Source: Luteolibacter ambystomatis
GTDB taxonomy: Bacteria; Verrucomicrobiota; Verrucomicrobiia; Verrucomicrobiales; Akkermansiaceae
Assembly (NCBI RefSeq): GCF_018137965.1
Contig: NZ_CP073100.1
Location: forward strand, 3,421,754 to 3,485,753
DNA: 64,000 nucleotides
Reading direction: 5' to 3'
The position numbers were made by a program, and so were the translations under genes. Shown here piece by piece: positions 56,694 to 64,000 of the stretch; within the stretch, counting starts at the first letter, position 1; every line of letters starts with the position of its first letter. The notes under the pieces were generated by a model. The model saw only the letters and a list, made by a program, of their open reading frames with translations. It was not told the origin of the DNA and searched no databases.

Positions 56694-58316
56694 TCAGAGG
56701 TTGCGGAGGGACTTCGCGGCATCGCTGCGGGCGGCGAAGAACGCGGGCACGAGCGCGGCGAAGGAGCAGAGAAGGAAGGCGAGGAAGGCGAAAGCCACCT
56801 GCTCCTTCGGATTGTTGTAGGCGGGGAGGATCGTGAAGCCGGTGAAGCTGGAGGTGAAGGGATCGAAGCCAAGCTGGCGCAGGCAATCCTGCAGCACCCC
56901 GCGGTAGTGGATCACCACTCTTCCCAAACCAACCCCCAGCACCGCGCCGAAGAAACCGAGGATCATGCCCTGATAGACGAAGACCCGCACGATCTGGCCG
57001 GAGGTCGCCCCCAGCGCCTTCATCACGCCGATCTCACGGCGCTTCTGGATGGTGACCGTGAACATCACCGCCATCATCGAGAAAGCGGACACCAGCACGA
57101 TGAACGACAGCGCGAAGTACATCATCATGCGCTGCTGGTTGATGAGCGAGAAGAACGCCGAGTACTGCTGCATCCAGGTGAGCGTCCTCCACTCCGGACC
57201 CATTCTTGCAGACAGCTCCTTCGCCACCTCTCCCGCCTTGTAGGGATCGGACAGACGGATGGAGATCCCTTGCACCGAATCACCGAGACCGGACAGCGTT
57301 TGCGCGAGTGTCAGGGGCATGAAGACCTCCGGAGTAAGGGTCATTTGCGAGGCCTGATAGACGCCCACAACCAGCGCTTCCTTCGGCAGCACCACTTCCT
57401 TGAGACTCTTCAAGGTCTCCCCGTCCATCTTGTCCGGATCGGTTTTCCCGAGTTCCGCGAGGCTTTGGTCCAGTTGTTCGCGCTGTTCCTTGTTGAAGAC
57501 ATGGGTGCCATTCGCCTCATCCCGTTCGGCCTCGCCCATCGTATCCAGGACATCCTGGAGCAGTTGCCGCTCCGGCTCCCGGATGCGCTCCGACCAGATT
57601 TCGTGAAACAGGTCGTACGACTGTTGCAGGGTGGCGGTGGGAATGACATCGGCCTCGCCGCGCTTCTTCCATCCTTGGGAAAGCAGATCGTTGGCCTTCT
57701 TCCACTTCTCCGCGAATGCATCGCGGACGGGCGGCTTTTCAGTGATCTTGTAGGCCGCCATCACCTGCTCGAAGTTGCGCGTCGAATAAAGCCGGACGGT
57801 CTGGCCCACGCCGATGCCGAACTGTTCCGCCAGCGTGGATGAGATCACCACCCGGTCATCCAGGCCCATGTCCGCGGAGGAATCGGGATAGTGGTCCCGG
57901 TCCAGCATCCGCGTGATGCGTTCCACCTGCGAAGGATCCTCGGTGTCAATAGCCTGGAACATCACCGGCTTCTGTGTCGAATCGACATCAAGGATGACAT
58001 TGTCCGAAACAAACGGCGCGACCGCGTCCACTCCCGTCACCATTTTCGCAGGCCCGGAGTCCTTCCGCCAATCGTTCACGGTGTTCGGGCTGGCGGGGTC
58101 GAGAGGATGGTGGGTCAGGAGGATGTGCGGGGTGAACCCGAGCAGGCGGCTCTTCACATCGCGCTCCAGACCTGCGTACACCGCCATCACCACCACCAGC
58201 ACCAGCACGCCGAGCAGGACGCCGACCAACGAGATGATGCTGAACGAGGACAGCATCGAGCGCCGGGGATTGAGATACCGCCGGGCGAGCAGAAAGCTGA
58301 AGGAGCGTCGGGCCAT
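56694..58316 (-). CDS. LolC/LolE-type (FtsX-fold) ABC permease with a large insert
   Basis: A 540-residue inner-membrane protein, longer than LolC/E (about 400-415). The start FLLARRYLNPRRSMLSSFSI, the first helix with SLVGVLLGVLVLVVVMAVYA and the C-terminal three-helix FtsX module (QKRREIGVMKALGATSGQIV) are typical of lipoprotein-releasing permeases. The periplasmic domain includes a charged helical insert at about residues 190-315 (KWKKANDLLSQGWKKRGEAD onward), absent from E. coli LolC/E. No LolD-type ATPase is directly adjacent. It probably works in lipoprotein release or a related export; the insert could change partner choice. Confidence 0.82.
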   Translation of the reverse strand: MARRSFSFLLARRYLNPRRSMLSSFSIISLVGVLLGVLVLVVVMAVYAGLERDVKSRLLGFTPHILLTHHPLDPASPNTVNDWRKDSGPAKMVTGVDAVAPFVSDNVILDVDSTQKPVMFQAIDTEDPSQVERITRMLDRDHYPDSSADMGLDDRVVISSTLAEQFGIGVGQTVRLYSTRNFEQVMAAYKITEKPPVRDAFAEKWKKANDLLSQGWKKRGEADVIPTATLQQSYDLFHEIWSERIREPERQLLQDVLDTMGEAERDEANGTHVFNKEQREQLDQSLAELGKTDPDKMDGETLKSLKEVVLPKEALVVGVYQASQMTLTPEVFMPLTLAQTLSGLGDSVQGISIRLSDPYKAGEVAKELSARMGPEWRTLTWMQQYSAFFSLINQQRMMMYFALSFIVLVSAFSMMAVMFTVTIQKRREIGVMKALGATSGQIVRVFVYQGMILGFFGAVLGVGLGRVVIHYRGVLQDCLRQLGFDPFTSSFTGFTILPAYNNPKEQVAFAFLAFLLCSFAALVPAFFAARSDAAKSLRNL

Positions 58317-58362
58317 GCGGCATCCCTAACCGCCGTCCGCCAGTCCCGCAAGGCCAACGCCA

Positions 58363-58809
58363 TCAGGACCGTTTCACGGGAATCACCAGAGTGGGCACCG
58401 CCGCCTTGCGGATCAGGCCTTCCGCCACGCTGCCGAGAAGCAGAGAGGCCACCACCCCGTGGCCATGGGTGCCGAGAATCACCAGATCGGCGGAATGTTC
58501 CGCCACATACTCGATGATCGCGTGCAGGGGGCTGCCATCGGCCAGCTTGGTGCGGGCTTCCACGTCACTGGGGACCGTCGCGAGCAATTCGTCCAGTTTC
58601 GCTACCGCCCGCTTCCGGGCTTCTTCCTGAAAGGTGTGGATCGCCGGGAACTCGTCCGGAGTGAACCCGTAGGCAGTGTAGGCAGGCTCCGCCTCCAAGA
58701 CGTGCAGGAGATGCAGGATCGCCTTGAAGGCGCGGGCCTGGTCCACGGCAGAGGCCAGTACCGCAGAGGTGGAATCGGAGAAATCGAGGGCGGCGACGAT
58801 CGTTTTCAT
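58363..58809 (-). CDS. Universal stress protein (UspA family)
   Basis: A 148-residue alpha/beta protein of the adenosine-nucleotide alpha-hydrolase-like fold. MKTIVAALDFSDSTSAVLAS is the first strand-loop-helix; the C-terminal ILGTHGHGVVASLLLGSVAE matches the ATP-binding Gx2Gx9G(S/T) motif, so it is probably an ATP-binding type. The frame extends upstream to 58926 but the ATG at 58809 gives the family start. Located 46 bases upstream of the LolC/E-type permease on the same strand; a functional link is not obvious. Confidence 0.9.
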   Translation of the reverse strand: MKTIVAALDFSDSTSAVLASAVDQARAFKAILHLLHVLEAEPAYTAYGFTPDEFPAIHTFQEEARKRAVAKLDELLATVPSDVEARTKLADGSPLHAIIEYVAEHSADLVILGTHGHGVVASLLLGSVAEGLIRKAAVPTLVIPVKRS

Positions 58810-58937
58810 GGCACCGGATATCCTAACCCCGCTCGAGGCCGGATGCCACGATGATCGTGTCCGCAGCGGTTTTTGCGCGGCTTTCGCCAAAAACCGGGTT
58901 TTGCCAAACCGCCGGTCCGCAGCCACACTCCCCGGCG

Positions 58938-59315
58938 ATGATCAAATTTCTCCATACCCGCATCCGCGTGAAGGACATCGATGTCTCCGTCGCGTTCTAC
59001 GAAAAGCTCGGCTACGAGCTGACCGACCGCCGGGACTCGCCGCAGGGCAACAAGCTGGCGTTCCTCGGTCTGGAAGGAAACGACGTCTTCCTGGAACTCT
59101 GCCACTCGCCCGAATACACCGCCACCTGCCCGGAAGACCTCATGCACACCTGCCTCGGCGTGCCGGACATCGTGGAATACTGCGACAGCCTGGAACAGGG
59201 CGGCATCGAGATCTGGCCCTCCGGCTGGCGTGAAAAATTCACCACCGGCGGCCGCAAGATGGCCTTCGTGACCGATCCGGATGGTTACGAGGTGGAGATT
59301 CTGGAGCGTGCCTGA
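58938..59315 (+). CDS. VOC-family (glyoxalase I-like) protein
   Basis: A 125-residue protein with two beta-alpha-beta-beta-beta repeats of the vicinal oxygen chelate fold. It starts FLHTRIRVKDIDVSVAFYEK, with a metal-ligand His, and has DVFLELCHSPEYT (Glu ligand), HTCLGVPDIVEYCDSL (second His) and DPDGYEVEILERA (second Glu). All four metal ligands of glyoxalase I seem present, so lactoylglutathione lyase activity is possible. Many relatives have other substrates. The ATG at 58938 is preferred over an upstream in-frame start that adds non-family sequence. Confidence 0.85.
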   Translation: MIKFLHTRIRVKDIDVSVAFYEKLGYELTDRRDSPQGNKLAFLGLEGNDVFLELCHSPEYTATCPEDLMHTCLGVPDIVEYCDSLEQGGIEIWPSGWREKFTTGGRKMAFVTDPDGYEVEILERA

Positions 59316-59330
59316 TTCGCTTGGAATTCG

Positions 59331-59414
59331 GGCAAATGAACCACGGATTTCGCAGATGGCGCTGATTGAAGATTCTTTATCTGCGTCATCTGCGAAATCC
59401 GTGGTTCACTTGCC
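59331..59414. repeat. Long near-perfect palindrome (28-bp arms)
   Basis: The arms at 59331-59358 and 59387-59414 pair over 28 bases with a single A-C mismatch. The core of 21 bases (59338-59358 with 59387-59407) is perfect and includes CCACGGATTTCGCAGATG. The inner bases also pair partly, so nearly the whole 84 bases fold as one hairpin. It lies 15 bases beyond the VOC gene stop, in a 242-base spacer. The wording (CGGATT...GCAGAT) is of the kind found in dispersed intergenic palindromes of several phyla. No U-run follows, so termination may not be its role. Confidence 0.8.
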
Positions 59415-59557
59415 TTCTCCCCGGTGCCGTTTGTTTGAAACAGCTCGCTCGTAAAATCACGAGAATGCGCCTCGCCGGTTGCGTCATCGCTTGCGGCTGC
59501 TAGGGTCGCGGCACGCAAGCGGATGCTTGCGGGATTTTCATCCCATCCACTCCGCGC

Positions 59558-60718
59558 ATGTTCGGCCTCGCGCTCAAAATGCTCTTCGGCGACACCGCCA
59601 AGTATCTCATGCTGGTGGCCGGATTGTTTTTCGCGACCTTCCTCATCGTCCAACAAGCGTCCGTGTTCTGCGGGCTGATGCGCTGGACCACCGCCACCCT
59701 CAAGAATGTCGGCGCACCGATCTATGTGGTGGAGGAACGCGTCGAGCAGATCAACGAGGTAAACCCGATGCGCGACACCGACGTCTCGCGCGTGCGCTCC
59801 GTTTCCGCCGTGCGCTGGGCGATGCCGCTCTACTCCGGCATCCAGCGCGTGAAGCGCGATGACGGCAGCTTCAAGACGATCCAGCTCGTCGGTATTGATC
59901 CAGCTTCGCTCGCCGGAGCACCCACGCGGATGGTGGAAGGCAATCTGGAAGACCTGCGGCTGCCGAACACCGTCATCATCGACGAGCTCGCCATCGAGCA
60001 GCTTTCCAAGGACAAGGACCATCCGATCAAGATCGGCGATCGCTTCGAAATCAACGACGTCGAGGCCCGCGTGGTGGGCACCTGCAAGGCGATGCGTTCC
60101 TTCATCGGCGGCCCCTACATCTGGACCACCTACGAGCGCGCGCTGCAATACACACCGCCCCAGCGCAAGATGCTCTCCGCGGTGATCGCCGCTCCGGTGG
60201 AAGGCATGACTCCCGATGAAGCCGCCGCCGCGATCACGCGTGAAACCGGTCTGCGCGCGTATGTGAACCGCGAGTTCAGCAAGGATCAGAACGACTTCAA
60301 TACCTCCACGATCTGGTGGTACGTGCGGAACACCGGCATCCCCTTCTCCTTCGGCACCACCGTGGTGATCGGCTTCATCGTCGGCATCGCCATCGCCTGC
60401 CAGACCTTCTACGCCTTCGTGCTGGACAACCTGAAGCACCTCGGCGCGCTGAAGGCGATGGGCATGTCCAATTTCCGGCTCAGCGTGATGCTGGTAATCC
60501 AGGCGATGACCGTCGGCATCATCGGCTTCGGACTCGGATTGCTCGCGACCTCCGGCTTTGCCATGGGTGCGATCAAGCACGACCAGCCCCCATTTTACAT
60601 GCCATGGATCATCCCGGTGGTCGCCTTCGGCGTGATCCAGGTGATCTGCATGCTCGCGGCGTTGATGGGCATCATCCGCCTCAGCCTTTACGAACCCGCC
60701 ATGGTCTTCCGCGCATGA
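59558..60718 (+). CDS. FtsX/MacB-type ABC transporter permease
   Basis: A 386-residue inner-membrane protein with one N-terminal helix (AKYLMLVAGLFFATFLIVQQ), a periplasmic domain (residues about 45-255), and a C-terminal three-helix FtsX module that includes TTVVIGFIVGIAIACQTFYA and NLKHLGALKAMGMSNFRLSV. It resembles DevC/MacB-like permeases of tripartite exporters. The next genes encode the ATPase (ATGA overlap) and the HlyD-type adaptor. It starts with ATG at 59558, after the palindrome. Confidence 0.88.
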   Translation: MFGLALKMLFGDTAKYLMLVAGLFFATFLIVQQASVFCGLMRWTTATLKNVGAPIYVVEERVEQINEVNPMRDTDVSRVRSVSAVRWAMPLYSGIQRVKRDDGSFKTIQLVGIDPASLAGAPTRMVEGNLEDLRLPNTVIIDELAIEQLSKDKDHPIKIGDRFEINDVEARVVGTCKAMRSFIGGPYIWTTYERALQYTPPQRKMLSAVIAAPVEGMTPDEAAAAITRETGLRAYVNREFSKDQNDFNTSTIWWYVRNTGIPFSFGTTVVIGFIVGIAIACQTFYAFVLDNLKHLGALKAMGMSNFRLSVMLVIQAMTVGIIGFGLGLLATSGFAMGAIKHDQPPFYMPWIIPVVAFGVIQVICMLAALMGIIRLSLYEPAMVFRA

Positions 60719-61455
60719 ACGGTGACTCCCACATCGTGGTCGATGTCCGCGCCGTCGAGAAGAGCTTCGGCGAAGGACAGAACCGCATCCATGTGCTCAA
60801 GCACGTGAACCTGGAAGCCCGCACCGGCGAGATCCTGATGTTGGTGGGCCCGTCCGGTTGCGGAAAAACCACGCTGCTCAGTGCGATCGCCGGCACGCTC
60901 AAGATCGATGGCGGCGAGGTAAACGTCTTCGGCCAGCCGCTGCATGACATGTCCGGTGGTGCGCTCACGCGTTTCCGCGCGAAGCACATCGGTTTCATCT
61001 TCCAGCAGTTCAATCTCATCCCCACGCTCAGCATCGCGGAGAACGTGAGCGTGCCGCTGTTGATCCAAGGCGTGTCGAACGGCACCGCGATCAAGAAGGC
61101 CCGCGCCGCCCTGGAGTCCGTGGGTCTCGGCAACCGCTGGAAGGAACGCCCGAACAAACTTTCCGGCGGCCAGCAGCAGCGCGTCGCCATCGCCCGCGCG
61201 CTGGTGCATGAACCTCCGCTGGTGATCTGCGACGAACCCACCGCCGCTCTCGACGCGCAAAACGGCGAGATCGTTCTCGACCTGTTCCGCGGCGTGGCGC
61301 GGTCACCGGATCGCGCCGTCATCATCGTGACCCACGACAACCGCATTTTTTCCTACGCCGACCGCATCGCAAAAATGGACGACGGCGAGATCATCGAGGT
61401 CCACGAGCAATCGCAGGACGTGAAGCCTCATTTCGAACACGAAGCCGCTCATTGA
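60715..61455 (+). CDS. ABC transporter ATP-binding protein (MacB/LolD/DevA-type)
   Basis: A 246-residue ATPase. Walker A is GPSGCGKTT (near residue 44), the Q-loop is FIFQQFNLIPTLSIAENV, the signature LSGGQQQRVAIARAL and Walker B LVICDEPTAALD; the H-loop is IIVTHDNRIFSYADR. Spacing and length are those of LolD/MacB-type subunits. Its ATG overlaps the permease stop by four bases. It powers the permease encoded just upstream, probably for export through the HlyD/outer-membrane-factor pair. Confidence 0.93.
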   Translation: MNGDSHIVVDVRAVEKSFGEGQNRIHVLKHVNLEARTGEILMLVGPSGCGKTTLLSAIAGTLKIDGGEVNVFGQPLHDMSGGALTRFRAKHIGFIFQQFNLIPTLSIAENVSVPLLIQGVSNGTAIKKARAALESVGLGNRWKERPNKLSGGQQQRVAIARALVHEPPLVICDEPTAALDAQNGEIVLDLFRGVARSPDRAVIIVTHDNRIFSYADRIAKMDDGEIIEVHEQSQDVKPHFEHEAAH

Positions 61456-61462
61456 TTCCCTC

Positions 61463-62419
61463 ATGAACTTCCTCTCAAAACTCATCCGTTACGGCACGCT
61501 GGCCGGTGCCGCGTTCGGCGTCTGGATGATCTGCATGGTATCGAAGAGCCAGGCGGAAAAAGAGATGCCGCCCGCGGCTGATCCGCCGATTCCACCGCCT
61601 CAAAAACCCTTCATCCATGCGGTCGCCGCCACCGGCATTCTGGAGGCCCTGAGCGAGAATGTCTCCATCGGCGTGCCCGTTCCCGGCCTGGTCACGCAGA
61701 TGCAGGTGAAGGTAAACGATGCCGTGAAGAAGGATCAGCCGCTCTTCACCATCGATGACCGTGATCTGCGCGCGGAGGAACTCTCCACCAAGGCCCAACG
61801 CGAAATCGCCCGCGCCCAGATCGATGTCTCCGAAGCCCAGCTCAAGAAGACCGAGACCCAACTCGCGCGCCTCGAGTCCGTGACCGATCCACGCGCCGTC
61901 AGCAAGGACGACCTCGAAAACCGCCGACAGGACGTGCTCGTCGCCAAAGCCCAGGTGGCCGCCGCCAAGGCCCAGCTCGCTTCCACCGAAACCGCGCTGC
62001 AACGGCTCGCCCTGCTCATCGAGCGGCTCACCGTCCGCTCGCCACGCGATGGCAATGTCCTCCAGGTGAACATCCGCTCCGGCGAATACGCCGCCACTTC
62101 GCCGAAGTCCCCCGCCCTCATTATCGGAGACATCGACCGCCTCCAGATCCGCGCGGACGTGGATGAGCAGAATGCCATCCGCATCCGCCCCGGCCAAAAG
62201 GCCATCGCCTATCTCAAGGGCGACCCCAGCGTGACCTTCCCCCTCGAATACCTGCGCGTGGAACCGTATGTGATTCCAAAAGTCTCGCTCACCGGTGCCA
62301 GCACCGAACGGGTGGACACGCGAGTCTTGCAGGTGATGTATTCCCTCAAGCGCCCGGAAAATCCGCCGCTCTACGTCGGCCAGCAAGTCGATGTCTTCAT
62401 CGAAGCCCCGGAAAAATGA
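61463..62419 (+). CDS. HlyD/MacA-type periplasmic adaptor protein
   Basis: A 318-residue membrane-fusion protein with an N-terminal anchor (residues about 8-30) and a Pro-rich linker. A biotinyl-lipoyl-like half motif (SIGVPVPGLVTQMQVKVNDA) is followed by an alpha hairpin (residues about 105-190, with REIARAQIDVSEAQLKKTET and RRQDVLVAKAQVAAAKAQLA) and a second half motif (LTVRSPRDGNVLQVNIRSGE). A beta-barrel region follows. It should bridge the permease and the outer-membrane factor. Its stop overlaps the Nudix gene start. Confidence 0.9.
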   Translation: MNFLSKLIRYGTLAGAAFGVWMICMVSKSQAEKEMPPAADPPIPPPQKPFIHAVAATGILEALSENVSIGVPVPGLVTQMQVKVNDAVKKDQPLFTIDDRDLRAEELSTKAQREIARAQIDVSEAQLKKTETQLARLESVTDPRAVSKDDLENRRQDVLVAKAQVAAAKAQLASTETALQRLALLIERLTVRSPRDGNVLQVNIRSGEYAATSPKSPALIIGDIDRLQIRADVDEQNAIRIRPGQKAIAYLKGDPSVTFPLEYLRVEPYVIPKVSLTGASTERVDTRVLQVMYSLKRPENPPLYVGQQVDVFIEAPEK

Positions 62420-63039
62420 CCGCCTCCGATCCCATCACCCAGCCGCTCGACTGGATCGCGCTGAGCCGCGAATTGAAATCCATCGCCGAAGCCGGTCTCC
62501 GCTACGGCGAGAATGCCTACGACCGCGAACGCTACGCGCGTATTCTCGAACTCGCCTCCGCTCCCCTCTCTGCCGTCGCACCGGACTTCGAATGGCCGCA
62601 TGAGTTCGGCTACGCCACGCCGAAGGTGGACGTGCGCGCGGTGGTGTTCGATGGAGACAACGTGCTGCTCGTCCGCGAAGCTTCCAATGGCCTGTGGACT
62701 CTACCCGGCGGTTGGGCCGATCTGAATCTCAGCCCCGCTGAAAACGCGGCGAAGGAAGTGCGCGAGGAAGCCGGTCTCGATGTGGTGGTGGAAAAACTCA
62801 TCGCCTGCTGGGACAAGGACAAGCAGGGGCATCCGAAGCAGCCGGAGCACGTCTACAAGCTGGTGTTCCTGTGCCGGAAAACCGGCGGCGAGCTGACCAC
62901 CAGCCACGAAACGGATGCGGTGGAGTTTTATCCCATCGACCAGCTTCCGGAGCTCTGCCCGCACCGGGCGGCCGATCACTACATCGAACTCGCGCGCCGC
63001 CATCACGCCGATCCTTCTCTTCCCACCGCTTTCGATTGA
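62416..63039 (+). CDS. Nudix hydrolase (Nudix_hydro_X/YjhB-like)
   Basis: A 207-residue enzyme. Residues about 10-60 (WIALSRELKSIAEAGLRYGE, NAYDRERYARILELA) match the N-terminal domain of X-linked nucleoside diphosphate Nudix hydrolases. The Nudix box region is PGGWADLNLSPAENAAKEVREEAGL; the catalytic EVREE core is kept, but the first Glu of Gx5E appears as Leu and the Arg of RE as Lys, as in some YjhB-like members. Likely substrate ADP-ribose or a similar nucleoside diphosphate. It lies inside an efflux operon with ATGA coupling to the adaptor gene, an unusual place. Confidence 0.85.
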   Translation: MTASDPITQPLDWIALSRELKSIAEAGLRYGENAYDRERYARILELASAPLSAVAPDFEWPHEFGYATPKVDVRAVVFDGDNVLLVREASNGLWTLPGGWADLNLSPAENAAKEVREEAGLDVVVEKLIACWDKDKQGHPKQPEHVYKLVFLCRKTGGELTTSHETDAVEFYPIDQLPELCPHRAADHYIELARRHHADPSLPTAFD

Positions 63040-63050
63040 TCCATCCACCC

Positions 63051-64000
63051 ATGAAACCCGTCCTCCTTCTGCCACTCGCCGCCACCTTCGCCCTTACGGC
63101 GTGCAAGGTCGGTCCGAACTTCCAGTTTCCGAACCTCTCCGGCGGCAGCAAGTGGAAGGAGTCATCGGTTTCGCACAACGCGCGGTTGCCCGATGACTGG
63201 TGGCGTCTCTTCGGCGATGCGGAACTCACCCGCCTGATCAACCGCTCGCTGGCGGCGAACAACGACCTCGCTGCCGCCAAGTCGCGCCTCGATACCTCGC
63301 GGGCGCTGGTGGGACTCGACCGCGCGCGCTTGTTTCCCACACTCGATCTCAGTGGTTCAGGTGGGATCTCACGGCAGTCGTCGGATTCGGTCACCTCGAA
63401 CGTTCCCTCTGCCTTTGCCTCTTCGATCCCGCTGGAGAACCAACGCTATCGATCCACTTTCAATCTCGCCTACGATCCCGACCTGTGGGGCCGCAACAAG
63501 CGCGCGGTGGAAGCGTCCTCCGCCGAGGCCGATGCAAGCGCCGCGCTGGTGGATGCGCAGCGTCTCGGCATCGCCGCGGAGGTGGCCCGCCAGTATTTCC
63601 TGCTGCGCGGACTCGATGCGCAGGAAGGCGTGCTGCAGGCCACGCTCAAGACCCGTAAGCAGTCGCTGGACATCCAGAAGAGCAAGACCGACGCGGGCCT
63701 GACGGATGGCATCGCCACCTCCAGCGCCCGCACCGAGCTGGAGCTTGCCAACAACGATCTCGCCTCCGTGCAGCGCCAGCGCGGCGCGGCGGAGCACGCG
63801 CTCGCCGTGCTCTGCGGCACCACGCCCTCCAGCTTCTCCGTCTCCCATCGCGGTCCCTCAGGTTCGATGCCCTCAATCCGCCCGGGCCTTCCAGCCGATG
63901 TTTTGGCACGCCGCCCGGACGTCCGCGCGTCCGAACAAAAGCTGCGTGCCGCCAACGCCCGCATCGGCGTGGCGCAGGCCGCGTTCTATCCGAACTTCAG
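63051..64000 (+). CDS. Outer-membrane efflux lipoprotein (NodT/OprM type), truncated by window end
   Basis: The first 316 codons of an outer-membrane factor; the window ends before the stop. A lipoprotein signal peptide (MKPVLLLPLAATFALTAC) places the acylated Cys at residue 18. KVGPNFQFP follows, then DDWWRLFGDAELTRLINRSL, AANNDLAAAKSRLDTSRALV, LAYDPDLWGRNKRAVEAS, and near the visible end VLARRPDVRASEQKLRAANA, all diagnostic of the NodT/OprM/TolC-like family. It provides the outer-membrane exit of the tripartite system. Starts 12 bases after the Nudix gene. Confidence 0.93.
   Translation, partial: MKPVLLLPLAATFALTACKVGPNFQFPNLSGGSKWKESSVSHNARLPDDWWRLFGDAELTRLINRSLAANNDLAAAKSRLDTSRALVGLDRARLFPTLDLSGSGGISRQSSDSVTSNVPSAFASSIPLENQRYRSTFNLAYDPDLWGRNKRAVEASSAEADASAALVDAQRLGIAAEVARQYFLLRGLDAQEGVLQATLKTRKQSLDIQKSKTDAGLTDGIATSSARTELELANNDLASVQRQRGAAEHALAVLCGTTPSSFSVSHRGPSGSMPSIRPGLPADVLARRPDVRASEQKLRAANARIGVAQAAFYPNF

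Overview
The window is GC-rich chromosomal DNA from a member of the Verrucomicrobiota, probably a Luteolibacter- or Haloferula-like Verrucomicrobiales. This rests on three very large Verru_Chthon-cassette-A-type pseudopilin proteins, an autotransporter-associated-strand surface protein, a GSII-type glutamine synthetase, and a meso-DAP (DNPR-type) MurE together with LysA. No plasmid, phage or IS signature was seen. Gene density is high and many neighbours overlap by ATGA. Shine-Dalgarno sequences are mostly weak, so several starts were chosen by family length and by terminators lying inside longer open frames.

Layout. 0-11 kb: the end of an unknown gene, a XylR-type regulator, a 1600-residue secreted beta-strand repeat protein, glutamine synthetase, a PP2C phosphatase, diaminopimelate decarboxylase and an EamA transporter. 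10.9-21.8 kb (minus strand): the first large pseudopilin + small secreted protein pair, a disordered basic protein, and a type IV pilus/type II secretion core (GspG-like pseudopilin, GspF/PilC, two PilB/GspE ATPases). 22-33.8 kb (minus strand): a compact division and cell-wall cluster read mraZ-rsmH-ftsL-ftsI-murE-murF-mraY-murD-LysM-ftsW, closed by a terminator. 34-44.3 kb: a GH16 glucanase, a small TPR-like protein, then two more large pseudopilin + small secreted protein pairs in tandem. 44.7-48.1 kb: an aspartate-type aminotransferase, prmA, tRNA-Gly(GCC) and trpC. 48.2-53.4 kb: an A/T-richer orphan gene coupled to a DUF3160 protein, a MEMO-CapA fusion and a GNAT acetyltransferase. 53.4-58.8 kb (minus strand): tonB-exbB-exbD plus a coiled-coil protein behind a Fur-like palindrome, then an RDD protein, a LolC/E-type permease and a universal stress protein. 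58.9-64 kb: a VOC protein, a long palindrome, and a tripartite ABC efflux operon (permease, ATPase, HlyD adaptor, a Nudix hydrolase, and an outer-membrane factor cut by the window end).

Most unusual features. (1) Between mraZ and the catalytic part of rsmH lies an array of four ~105-108 bp palindromic repeats. Each repeat carries two hairpins with conserved loops and partly compensatory stems, and the array stays open in the rsmH frame, encoding a ~35-residue repeat. This looks like an in-frame palindromic element, analogous in concept to Rickettsia palindromic elements. (2) Three paralogous operons pair a giant PilX/GspK-like pseudopilin with a small secreted partner; all carry ATGTAAATAC upstream. 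(3) An almost perfect ~28-bp-arm palindrome lies at 59331-59414.
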